64,000 bases of DNA from Nocardioides jensenii JCM 1364 = NBRC 14755 (lineage in GTDB: Bacteria > Actinomycetota > Actinomycetes > Propionibacteriales > Nocardioidaceae), in contig NZ_BCRJ01000058.1 of assembly GCF_001552535.1 (NCBI RefSeq), positions 1 through 64,000 on the forward strand, read 5' to 3'. This document shows positions 28,042 through 34,553 of this stretch, piece by piece; positions within the stretch are counted from its first letter, which is position 1; every line of letters starts with the position of its first letter. Made by a program: the position numbers and the translations under genes. Under the pieces are notes generated by a model that was not told the DNA's origin, searched no databases, and worked only from the letters and a program-made list of their open reading frames with translations.

Positions 28042-28287
28042 ATGCACAACAACACCGAGATCCCCTTTCACGCCCGTCACGAGGACGAGCTGCTGACGCT
28101 CGACGACGTTGCCGAGATCTTGATGGCCCCGGTCAACACCGTCCGTTGGTGGCGACAGACGGGAACCGGCCCGGAGTTCTTCAAGATCGGCCGACGCCTC
28201 TACACGACGGTCGGTGACCTGCGGCGCTACATCCGGGCGCAGCGGCTCTCCTCCCAGCCCGTCATCGGTCGACCGAAGGGGGTGTGA
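28042..28287 (+). CDS. Excisionase-like helix-turn-helix protein
   Basis: An 81-residue MerR/HTH_17-type DNA-binding protein (LLTLDDVAEILMAPVNTVRWWRQTG, then FFKIGRRLYTTVGDLRRYI). This is the fold of excisionases and AlpA-like activators of mobile elements. ATG at 28042 has AGGAGG at ideal spacing. Its stop codon lies just before a second small DNA-binding gene. It is likely the recombination directionality factor of the element, though it lies far from int in the integrated form. Confidence 0.7.
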   Translation: MHNNTEIPFHARHEDELLTLDDVAEILMAPVNTVRWWRQTGTGPEFFKIGRRLYTTVGDLRRYIRAQRLSSQPVIGRPKGV

Positions 28288-28292
28288 CCACG

Positions 28293-28577
28293 ATGGACGA
28301 AGATCCGCGCCACGTCTTCCTGCACGCCAGCGACGTGATCCGTCGCTACGACTGGGGCAAGACCAAGGGCTACCAGAACCTCAAGGACCGCTCGCTCGTG
28401 CCCGCGCCCGTGATGACCCACCCCGACCGCTGGCGCCTCGATCAACTCTTGGCTTGGGAGGAGCGGCGTATGGCGATGACCGAGGCCGCGCTGGCGACTC
28501 TCGTTGCGCCCGGTCGGGAGGAGCTCACCATCACTGACCTGCTCCCCCAGCCCAAGCGCCGTCGCAGCTCGGCATGA
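28293..28577 (+). CDS. Small predicted DNA-binding protein
   Basis: A 94-residue protein (MDEDPRHVFLHASDVIRRYDW...). The HASDVIRRYDWGKTKGYQNLKDRSLVPAP region looks like a winged HTH of the excisionase/AlpA type, ending in a basic tail (PKRRRSSA). ATG at 28293 has GAAGGGGG about ten bases upstream; a GTG at 28284 overlapping the previous stop is the alternative start. Co-transcribed with the excisionase-like gene. Specific role not recognised. Confidence 0.6.
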   Translation: MDEDPRHVFLHASDVIRRYDWGKTKGYQNLKDRSLVPAPVMTHPDRWRLDQLLAWEERRMAMTEAALATLVAPGREELTITDLLPQPKRRRSSA

Positions 28578-29185
28578 CCACCCGTCGGTGACCACCCGGC
28601 ATCCACTGCCGTCGAGCCGACTACACCACACCGAGCATTCGCAGCACCTCTCGCACAGCGAAGGCGAAGTGGAAGGGGCCAGGGCGGTCGGCGCGCTGCT
28701 GCATCAGCAGCATCGAGGTCCGGGCGGCCATGCGGAGCAAACTGGTATGTGTCATACCCGTTCGGTGTGCGGGGATACTCCAAAGTGATCTCACACCTCT
28801 TTCGGCGGAGAAAATTGGCTCCGGACAGGTCAGCCCTGGCTATGGCTAGGGGGCCTGGGGACGTCGCGTGAGGCCCGAGCTGCCGGGGAACTGCGCCGTG
28901 CCTGTTGCGTCGCCCGCATTACTCGTCGACGGTGACGAGGACGCCGCCGCGCTCGCGGACGTGCTCCTTAGGCCGATCGCCGATGTGCTCAGGTGCGCCA
29001 CCCGGTTCCATACCGCCCCACGTGATCCAGCGCAATGTCGGTGGCGTTTGGGACAATGAACTCGACGGTTCGCGACCCCAAAAAAGTAGTCTCAGAAAAG
29101 TTGGGGGGTAGGGCCAGCAGCGGCACTTAAGAGGGGACATCGACGAGCTTGCTCGTGGACGTCGCCGACAGATTGAGGAGACGCT
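28578..29185. other. 608-bp interval with few or no genes, before the sigma-like gene
   Basis: No well-supported gene. One 63-codon frame (28868-29059, GTG start) lacks a ribosome site and looks non-protein-like. Visible structure: a perfect 7-bp inverted repeat GCTGCTG-CAT-CAGCAGC (28695-28711), an A-rich patch near 29079-29100, a GGGGGGTAGG word near 29103, and a small hairpin ACGAGC-TT-GCTCGT shortly before the next gene. The last 100 bases probably hold the promoter of the sigma-like gene. Confidence 0.4.
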
Positions 29186-29977
29186 ATGGCTTCCGAGCCC
29201 AAGCGCGAGCCGGGGGACCCCGGCGCCTCAAGCGATCCATTACAACGCTCATCGCGGCCCATGCCGGTGCCGTCAGACTGGCTGCGCGACCCTGAGCACC
29301 GACACCTCGCTGACAGCGTCGACCGGCTTGCTGGTGACGTTGACTTGGTGACGACGCTGGCGCTCCAGAACTTCGAAGGCCCGGACTACGAGTACTTCGA
29401 GACCGAACTCGCTAGGTACGGTCTGGCTGTCTTCGGGGCATGGATGTTCCGTAAGACCATCTTCGAGAAGTGCCGAGCGCGCGGCTACGGACTCCCGGTA
29501 CTGGACCGCCCCTTCACGTTCGACGAGATCGAGGAGATCAAGGGCGAGACTGTCGCGAAGGCGCTCTATCACTTCCGGGTTGACGTCCTGATGAAGAGGA
29601 AGTGGGACAGCACCAAGGGTGCCAATCTCCGCACCTTCTTCATAGGCCAGGGCATCATCCGCTTTGCGAACATCTACCGGCACTGGTACGGCAACGAGGC
29701 CAGATTCAGGAACGCCAGTCGTGTGGACGACAACGACCTACTGCTCGATCTGTCTGGGGCGCGCACAGAGGACTTCGCTCGCTCTGTCGCCGATCGCTCG
29801 ATCATCGAGCAGGCACTGGCCGAGGTGAAAGACCCCCGGGTGAAGCGGGCGATGATACTCAGCGCGGCCGGTCGTTCGCAGGCTGAGATCGCCGTCGACT
29901 TAGACGTCACGGAGAAGACCGTCGAGAGGATGCTCTATAACGAGAGGCAGCGAATGAAGAAGAGGCGAGCAGGGTGA
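29186..29977 (+). CDS. Sigma-70-like RNA polymerase factor of a mobile element
   Basis: A 263-residue protein. The central segment WDSTKGANLRTFFIGQGIIRFANIYRHWY resembles sigma region 2, and the C-terminal RSQAEIAVDLDVTEKTVERMLYNERQRMKK is a region-4 HTH with a basic end. The first about 50 residues are disordered and Pro/Ser-rich. It resembles the divergent sigma-like proteins found in actinobacterial genomic islands. ATG at 29186 has GAGGAG upstream. The GTG of the next tiny gene overlaps its stop. A GGGGGGTAGG word lies upstream both of this gene and of the 72-residue basic protein, a possible promoter element it reads. Confidence 0.65.
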   Translation: MASEPKREPGDPGASSDPLQRSSRPMPVPSDWLRDPEHRHLADSVDRLAGDVDLVTTLALQNFEGPDYEYFETELARYGLAVFGAWMFRKTIFEKCRARGYGLPVLDRPFTFDEIEEIKGETVAKALYHFRVDVLMKRKWDSTKGANLRTFFIGQGIIRFANIYRHWYGNEARFRNASRVDDNDLLLDLSGARTEDFARSVADRSIIEQALAEVKDPRVKRAMILSAAGRSQAEIAVDLDVTEKTVERMLYNERQRMKKRRAG

Positions 29978-30138
29978 GCAAGGACATCAAGAAGTCACTC
30001 GAGCGCAGCTCGTTCGGAACGAAGAAGGCTGCAGCCGCCAGGAGGTCGGTCACGGTGACCGCTGCGTCCAAGGTCGTAGCCCGTGCTGCGACTCACGGAA
30101 AGGCGACCGGAAATTCTCGCCCGAAGTCTGGGGGGTAG
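29974..30138 (+). CDS. Tiny basic protein coupled to the sigma-like gene
   Basis: A 54-residue, strongly basic, Ala/Ser/Thr/Lys-rich protein (begins MSKDIKKSLERSSFGTKKAA, ends RPKSGG). Its GTG overlaps the sigma-like stop (GTGA), giving clear translational coupling. It has no membrane segment or recognisable domain. Composition resembles the 72-residue protein downstream, suggesting a nucleic-acid-binding or polymerase-accessory role. The last three codons and the stop lie in the GGGGGGTAGG word that may start the next transcript. Confidence 0.55.
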   Translation: MSKDIKKSLERSSFGTKKAAAARRSVTVTAASKVVARAATHGKATGNSRPKSGG

Positions 30139-30309
30139 GTCGAGAGCCGCGACCTATACATGGATGTCAGGTGCTCGAACGGAGCAACTGATGGAGCCCC
30201 ACAAAGGTGAGGCTCCTCAACTCGCAGAAGCGAATCGAAGAACCCTCACGCCTAGACAACGAGAAGACTACTCGATTTGCGGACGCGCGAAACCCTGAGG
30301 AGGGTTCTA

Positions 30310-30528
30310 ATGGCTCGTTCGGGAAGTTCAAGAGGAAGCGCCCGCAGTGCGATCAGCGGCCGCTACGTCACCAAGGCAACGGCGGCGCGGTCCCCCCGCA
30401 CCACCGTCGTCAGCAGCGGCCGCAACAAGAGTTCGGGCACGGCTTACCGGTCCGCGATCAGTGGCAAGTACGTCACTAAGGGCACCGCGCAGCGGCACCC
30501 GAACACGACCGTCACCGAGAACGGCTGA
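30310..30528 (+). CDS. Small basic protein with an internal duplication
   Basis: A 72-residue basic protein built from two similar units: RSAISGRYVTKATAARSPRTTV (about 12-33) and RSAISGKYVTKGTAQRHPNTTV (about 47-68). ATG at 30310 has GAGGAGG at good spacing. The ribosome site lies in the small hairpin AACCCT-GAGG-AGGGTT, so folding could modulate translation. Units of this S-G-K/R-Y/F-V type occur in many short unannotated bacterial proteins; no function is established to my knowledge. Confidence 0.6.
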   Translation: MARSGSSRGSARSAISGRYVTKATAARSPRTTVVSSGRNKSSGTAYRSAISGKYVTKGTAQRHPNTTVTENG

Positions 30529-30538
30529 CGCTCACCCG

Positions 30539-30577
30539 ACTGTGGGCGGTACCTGAATCTGGGGTGCCGCCCACAGT
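30539..30577. terminator. Bidirectional terminator
   Basis: ACTGTGGGCGG (30539-30549) pairs with CCGCCCACAGT (30567-30577), and the stem continues inward with TACC against GGTG-type pairs. It sits between convergent genes (the 72-residue protein and the minus-strand 58-residue gene), followed by TTCTGT on the plus strand. A strong intrinsic terminator serving both sides. Confidence 0.75.
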
Positions 30578-30600
30578 TCTGTCCACCGCACTCGGTTGAC

Positions 30601-30777
30601 TCAGTCAGGGAGGGCGTCGCGCCAGAGGTCGAAGACGCGGTCGATCTCGGCGGGGTCTACGAGGGTGCCGAAGGTGGACTTGGCCCGCCCATGGCTCACC
30701 GGGAGAACGCTGACGACATTGATGGTCGCGCGGCGGCACCATTCGATCTCGGTACGAGGAGCCTTGAACTCGCTCAC
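30601..30777 (-). CDS. Small protein coupled to the frameshifted HTH gene
   Basis: A 58-residue frame (begins MSEFKAPRTEIEWCRRATIN, ends FDLWRDALPD) whose GTG overlaps the stop of the upstream HTH/AbiEi-like gene. Coupling and a sensible composition support a real gene. It might be the partner of the upstream regulator or the remaining start of a longer toxin gene. I do not recognise the family; it is too short for an AbiEii nucleotidyltransferase. Confidence 0.45.
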   Translation of the reverse strand: MSEFKAPRTEIEWCRRATINVVSVLPVSHGRAKSTFGTLVDPAEIDRVFDLWRDALPD

Positions 30778-31534
30778 GCCACTCGCCGCCCGAGCAAGAT
30801 GTCGGCCTGCTCCGCCATACGGTCGATACCGCCATAGGCGTCAACTATCACCTGGTCCAGCGCAACAACCTTGATGTCGTCGATCCTGGTCCGGCCGAGC
30901 TCACTGACGCCGTCGAACGGGATCAGGGTGACTCTCATGCCGAACGAGCCGGACTCCTTTCGACTGATGCCCGCTGCTTCTGCAGCGCGGGCGACATCCT
31001 CGACGTAGAACACCGGCCACGCTTCGCCAGCGCTGGAGTGGTAGAGGTTCGTTCCCGCGTCACCTGTCAGCGCGTAGTCGACACCGGACTCCGCGAACTG
31101 TGCGGCGATCTCGTGGGCACTCATCCCCGCGTTGAAGTCAACGGCGCCTGGGCGACGTGTCAGACGTGCAGCACGACCAGCACGGAACAGCAGGGCCGCC
31201 ACCTTGCCGGGCACCACGCGACCGGAGGAATCGACGAGACCCATGCGCCCCCATCGCTGCTGGCATACCTCGACACCCGGCACCACCGCGATGTCGAGGG
31301 CCGGGTCGAGCGCCAGCCTCGCGGCAGCGATCGCGGCCCTGTCGGCAACCCCGGTGAAGCCGATCGGCTCCCCCAAGACGCTCAGGATCTCCTGCGCCAG
31401 GTCGAACGACGACTCACCGCACCGGACTCGATTCGGGTCACCGTCGTCGGGGCGACGTCGACCAGCGCCGCGAGCTGACGGGCGCTGAGCCCGTTGACGC
31501 GGCGGAGGGTCGAGATGCGCTCGGCAAGGTCCAT
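30774..31534 (-). pseudogene. HTH plus AbiEi-like antitoxin gene, frameshifted
   Basis: From ATG 31534 a frame encodes an HTH (MDLAERISTLRRVNGLSARQ... TVTRIESG) and stops at 31382. In a second frame the sequence continues from about 31418 as SSFDLAQEILSVLGEP and on through LTGDAGTNLYH and QVIVDAYGGIDRMAEQADILL, which resembles AbiEi-type antitoxin C-termini. The two parts join naturally near GGTGCGGTGAG (about 31412-31423), so one base appears lost or gained. Either a real inactivating frameshift, a sequencing error, or two separate small proteins with a TTG start at 31376. AbiEi resemblance is tentative. Confidence 0.6.
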
Positions 31535-31553
31535 CTCAACAGACTACGAAGGC

Positions 31554-31569
31554 GTTGCATATGTGCAAC
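31554..31569. promoter_or_regulatory. Inverted repeat in the divergent promoter region
   Basis: GTTGCA (31554-31559) and TGCAAC (31564-31569) with TATG between, about 20 bases upstream of the minus-strand HTH start. Likely operator for that HTH protein. Confidence 0.5.
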
Positions 31570-31606
31570 ACCAATGCCGCGCGGGCGATGATCGGTGCCT
31601 GATTCG

Positions 31607-31646
31607 GGCACATTCGCTTTTCGAATATTTCGAGTATGGTTGTGCC
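31607..31646. promoter_or_regulatory. Nested palindrome at the toxin-antitoxin start
   Basis: Outer arms GGCACA (31607-31612) and TGTGCC (31641-31646) and inner arms TCGAA (31621-31625) and TTCGA (31629-31633) share nearly the same centre, immediately before the antitoxin ATG at 31647. The stretch is AT-rich. Position and symmetry fit an autoregulatory operator bound by the HTH antitoxin. Confidence 0.6.
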
Positions 31647-32165
31647 ATGGCCACCGTAGAAAAGACCGCCAGACTGCGGCAGTCAAAGACGTACCTGCCT
31701 GACCACGAGCGCGAGGAGTTGCTCCAGTTCGCCCAGCTAATGAACAGCATCAACGTCACCCTCGACGAGCCCGGGCACGCGATGCTTGTGGGTCCCGACG
31801 GCAAGCAGGTGCCGATTCCGGCTGAACTGTTCCAGGTACTCGAAGAGGCCGCGAACGTCTTGGCCCTCGGCGACGGCATCTCGATCCTCCCCTACGCGGC
31901 GAAGCTCACCACCCAGGAGGCCGCCGACTTCCTCGGCATGTCTCGCCCAACCTTCGTCAAAATCCTGCAGGCCGGCGAGATCGAGTTCGAGCTGGTTGGC
32001 CGCCATCGCCGAGTGACGCTTCGAGACGTAGTCGCGTACCAGACACGCGCCCAAGCCGAACGCCGCTCAACGTTGGCCGAACTCGCGAAGGACTCGATCG
32101 AGCACTACGACAAGTTGCCGAAGGGCGTGCCCTCACTGAACCGGTCTTCAGAGACTGAGCGCTGA
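31647..32165 (+). CDS. HTH (excisionase-type) antitoxin
   Basis: A 172-residue protein. The first about 85 residues are helical and include a small two-strand unit (GHAMLVGPDGKQVPIPAELFQVL). The middle is an excisionase/HTH_17 DNA-binding domain (LTTQEAADFLGMSRPTFVKILQAGEIEFELVGRHRRVTLRDV), followed by a charged tail. Its stop is directly followed by the GTG of a PIN-domain gene, the arrangement of a type II toxin-antitoxin pair. The nested palindrome just upstream is the likely target for autoregulation. Confidence 0.75.
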   Translation: MATVEKTARLRQSKTYLPDHEREELLQFAQLMNSINVTLDEPGHAMLVGPDGKQVPIPAELFQVLEEAANVLALGDGISILPYAAKLTTQEAADFLGMSRPTFVKILQAGEIEFELVGRHRRVTLRDVVAYQTRAQAERRSTLAELAKDSIEHYDKLPKGVPSLNRSSETER

Positions 32166-32717
32166 GTGGCGGCCTTTCCAGCACTCTTCGACACCAACGT
32201 CCTATTCGGCTTCCACCTCAACGATGTCATCTTGGGAATGGCCGAGCGCGGACTGTTTCGACCGCTGTGGTCAGACCAGATCCTGGAGGAACTGTCGACG
32301 AACCTGGTCGAGTACGGCATTCCGGAGGCGAGCGTCAAGCGACGCGTGACCGCCATGAGCCAGGCGTTCCCGGACGCGACGGTCACTGGTTTCGAGAACC
32401 TGGTCGGCAGAATGACGAACGACCCGAAGGATCGGCATGTTCTCGCTGCCGGGATCCGTGCGAACTGCGAAGTGCTGGTGACGTTCAACCTCAAGGACTT
32501 CCCCGATGAGAGCGTCGACCCCTACGACATCGAGATCGTTCATCCAGACAAGTTCCTCCTCGACCAGCTCGACCTGTATCCAGGGCCGACCGTGGGCGTT
32601 CTACGCCGGCTCATCGAGGACTACTCCAGCCCTACCTTGGAGATGGAGGACCTGCTCGTACGCCTGGCCGACGCAGGCGTTCCAGACTTCGCCAGCGCGG
32701 TGCGCAGGTACCTCTGA
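32166..32717 (+). CDS. PIN-domain toxin (VapC-like ribonuclease)
   Basis: A 183-residue PIN-domain protein. Acidic metal-site residues are visible in FDTNVLFG, ILEELSTN and NDPKDRHVLAAG, and the TFNLKDFP segment is typical. It should be a magnesium-dependent RNase held in check by the preceding antitoxin. GTG start directly abuts the antitoxin stop (TGAGTG). It is the last gene before the right end of the element, so it may act as a maintenance module. It is longer than classical VapC (about 130-140). Confidence 0.75.
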   Translation: MAAFPALFDTNVLFGFHLNDVILGMAERGLFRPLWSDQILEELSTNLVEYGIPEASVKRRVTAMSQAFPDATVTGFENLVGRMTNDPKDRHVLAAGIRANCEVLVTFNLKDFPDESVDPYDIEIVHPDKFLLDQLDLYPGPTVGVLRRLIEDYSSPTLEMEDLLVRLADAGVPDFASAVRRYL

Positions 32718-32763
32718 TGCCGGGATCGGCCACCACTGGCTGACCAGTGACGGGGCCGCGAGC

Positions 32764-32786
32764 GATACAAACTCCGATACAAACTC
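32764..32786. promoter_or_regulatory. Right-end integrase arm-type repeats
   Basis: Two direct copies of GATACAAACTC at 32764-32774 and 32776-32786, the same 11-mer and orientation as the pair at the left end, with 12-bp periodicity instead of 13. A small hairpin CACTGG-CTGA-CCAGTG (32734-32749) lies just before. Together with the left sites they define the attP arms. Confidence 0.7.
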
Positions 32787-32900
32787 GCCGGGAGTCGGTG
32801 TCAAACGGCGATTCTCGCCGGGCCGGAACAAACCGAGGCAGTGCCCCTGACTTGTGGTTTTGCAGTTTCAGGCCAATTCTTGAGCGAGCGTGAAATCACC

Positions 32901-32914
32901 TGGCACCAGTGGCA
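32901..32914 (+). repeat. Right attachment core
   Basis: TGGCACCAGTGGCA, identical to 12740-12753. The chromosome continues to its right with the displaced 5' end of the DUF255 gene; to its left the element sequence changes the next codon from His to Gln and then diverges. Confidence 0.85.
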
Positions 32915-33061
32915 CGCGGCGTACCCGACGCTGAGCAGGATCGGCACGTCGCGTTCACGCGCCTCGGCGAATGGCTCGGGTGACCACTCCCACCACTCAA
33001 CGGGGTTGTCCTTGTGTTGAAGGAGGTACGGCGAGGTCGCGTCACTGAGTCGATTGACCAT
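32901..33061 (-). pseudogene. Displaced 5' fragment of the DUF255 gene
   Basis: The first 53 codons of the host gene (begins [16 protein letters not shown], ends [13 protein letters not shown]) with its original start region. Beyond the core the frame reads on into element sequence ([12 protein letters not shown]...) and stops at 32801-32803. It aligns without gaps to the element-borne 5' end at 12747-12900, but the two differ at many positions, so this is not a recent duplication. A truncated thioredoxin-like peptide might still be made from the host promoter. Confidence 0.9.
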
Positions 33062-33187
33062 GCTCCCCACGCTATCCGCGATGAGGTCCTCGCTGATTTC
33101 CGGGCCATCGCTCCCGAGCTGCGGATTCTCGGTGCCCGCGCGGGGTGCTCTGGTCTTCCTCCGGCCGGTGTGGGTACGGTCGCGCCC

Positions 33188-33688
33188 ATGCCCCAGCAGC
33201 CCGACCCTCGCCGAGCCTCACCCGAACAGTCCTTCACCCCGCGACCGGCCCGGCCTGGCAACCAGTCCAAGGTCGTGCTGATCGCGATCGCTGCGACGGT
33301 GCTGCTTGCCTGTTCGGCGGGAGTCGCGTTCCTGGTCGCCCGCGGCTTCGAGTCCGACGGCGGCGACGGCCCGGTCCAGGTGGCCGAGGGCGAGGCGTTC
33401 GACCTCGACGGCGTCGAGTACCACGACGGTTGGGAGGTCGTGGTCGAGCCACAGGAACGCGGGTTCCCGCAGGTCGACGTACGCGGGCTGAGGGCGAACC
33501 GGATCAACGAGGAGGAGCGCACCGTCGTGGCCGGGGTGAGTCTCATCTTCTACCGGGGCGACACCGAGGTCTTCCGGATCGGATGCTTCTCCGGGAAACG
33601 GATCTTCGATGACCCCGAGGAGATCGACTGCAACGAGCGGGCGGTCGAGCAGCCGGGCTACGACAGGATCGAGGCCTCCGCCGACTGA
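33188..33688 (+). CDS. Membrane-anchored exported protein, unknown function
   Basis: A 166-residue protein with a proline-rich cytoplasmic start, one hydrophobic segment (about residues 28-50) and an exported beta-rich domain. The anchor contains LLACSAG; a lipobox reading is possible but the preceding region is long. Two cysteines (IGCFSG, IDCNER) may pair. ATG at 33188 follows the divergent promoter region shared with the displaced DUF255 start. No family recognised. Confidence 0.6.
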   Translation: MPQQPDPRRASPEQSFTPRPARPGNQSKVVLIAIAATVLLACSAGVAFLVARGFESDGGDGPVQVAEGEAFDLDGVEYHDGWEVVVEPQERGFPQVDVRGLRANRINEEERTVVAGVSLIFYRGDTEVFRIGCFSGKRIFDDPEEIDCNERAVEQPGYDRIEASAD

Positions 33689-33733
33689 CGGCCACCGGCT
33701 GGCGGCGCTCGGCAGGTCTGGCACGCTGGTCGC

Positions 33734-34501
33734 ATGGAACCCAGGGTCACCCTCGAGATCAACGCCGGTGTCGCGGACGTCGTACTGAACCGTCCGGACA
33801 AGATGAACGCCCTCGACGGCGCGATGTTCGACGCGATCAGCGACACCGTCACCGAACTGGGTGAGCGGGACGACGTCGACGTGGTCGTGCTGTCCGGCGC
33901 CGGGCGAGCGTTCTGCGCTGGTATCGACCTGGCCTTCCTCGGAGACCCGGGCAACGTCGCCGACCTCGAGCGACGCACCCACGGTGAGGCCAACCTCTTC
34001 CAGCACGTGGCCTGGGGCTGGCACACCCTGCCGATGCCCGTGATCGCCGCGCTGCACGGCGTGGTGCTCGGCGGCGGCATCCAGATCGCCCTGGGTGCCG
34101 ACATCCGCATCGCCCACCCCGCCACCCGGCTCTCGGTGATGGAGGCACGCTGGGGTCTGGTGCCGGACATGGGCGGATTCCCGCTCCTGCGCGAGCTGGT
34201 GCCCGGCGACGTGGCCCGAGAGCTGGTCTACACAGGTCGCCAGGTCGACGGCTCCGAGGCCGCCGACCTCGGGCTCGTCACCCGCACCGCCGATGACCCC
34301 CGGGCCGAGGCGCTCGAGCTGGCCCGCCAGATCGCTGCCAACAGCACCAGCGCGGTCAGGTCCGCGAAACGGCTCTTCGCGCTGGCTCTCGACGAGTCGG
34401 CCCCGGCCGGGGAGCTGCTGCTCGCCGAATCCCGCGAACAGCAGGTGCTGCTGGCCTCCGGCGAGCCACGGGAACGGGTCGCCGCCCATCGTCGAGGCTG
34501 A
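33734..34501 (+). CDS. Enoyl-CoA hydratase/isomerase family protein
   Basis: A 255-residue crotonase-fold enzyme. The oxyanion-hole segments are SGAGRAFCAGIDL (near 55-67) and ALHGVVLGGGIQIALGADIRIA (near 100-121). One usual catalytic glutamate position in the second active-site loop is occupied by EARWGLVPDMGG, which keeps an acidic residue. Likely acts on a short or medium acyl-CoA in beta-oxidation. It is followed after about 50 bp by an acyl-CoA synthetase on the same strand. Confidence 0.88.
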   Translation: MEPRVTLEINAGVADVVLNRPDKMNALDGAMFDAISDTVTELGERDDVDVVVLSGAGRAFCAGIDLAFLGDPGNVADLERRTHGEANLFQHVAWGWHTLPMPVIAALHGVVLGGGIQIALGADIRIAHPATRLSVMEARWGLVPDMGGFPLLRELVPGDVARELVYTGRQVDGSEAADLGLVTRTADDPRAEALELARQIAANSTSAVRSAKRLFALALDESAPAGELLLAESREQQVLLASGEPRERVAAHRRG

Positions 34502-34553
34502 GAGTCGGGCCCGTCGCAGGTCGCCCAGTTGCGGGCTCGGGCAGACTGGGGCC

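Larger units (their letters stand above)
12740..32914. mobile_element. Integrative, probably mobilizable element in the DUF255 gene
   Basis: About 20.2 kb bounded by a direct repeat of 14 bp (12740-12753, 32901-32914). It carries a tyrosine integrase at the left end, a type I restriction operon, a MobF relaxase, excisionase-like HTH proteins, a sigma-like factor and a toxin-antitoxin pair. Many patches are visibly more AT-rich than the flanks. No coupling ATPase, VirB-type or FtsK-like transfer gene is seen, which fits an element mobilised in trans. Boundaries follow from the split host gene: the 5' fragment at 32901-33061 and the body at 10912-12753 are halves of one coding sequence. Confidence 0.92.

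Noticed and set aside
28868-29059. 63-codon frame before the sigma-like gene
   Set aside because: GTG start without a ribosome site, no recognisable pattern, and it overlaps the probable promoter region.
30605-30844. Longer minus-strand frame across the end of the HTH/AbiEi-like gene
   Set aside because: Arg/Pro-rich shadow in the wrong frame; the coupled 58-residue frame at 30601-30777 fits the GTGA overlap better.
12740-32914. tRNA gene at the element ends
   Set aside because: Neither end shows a cloverleaf; the repeated core is protein-coding DNA of the DUF255 gene.
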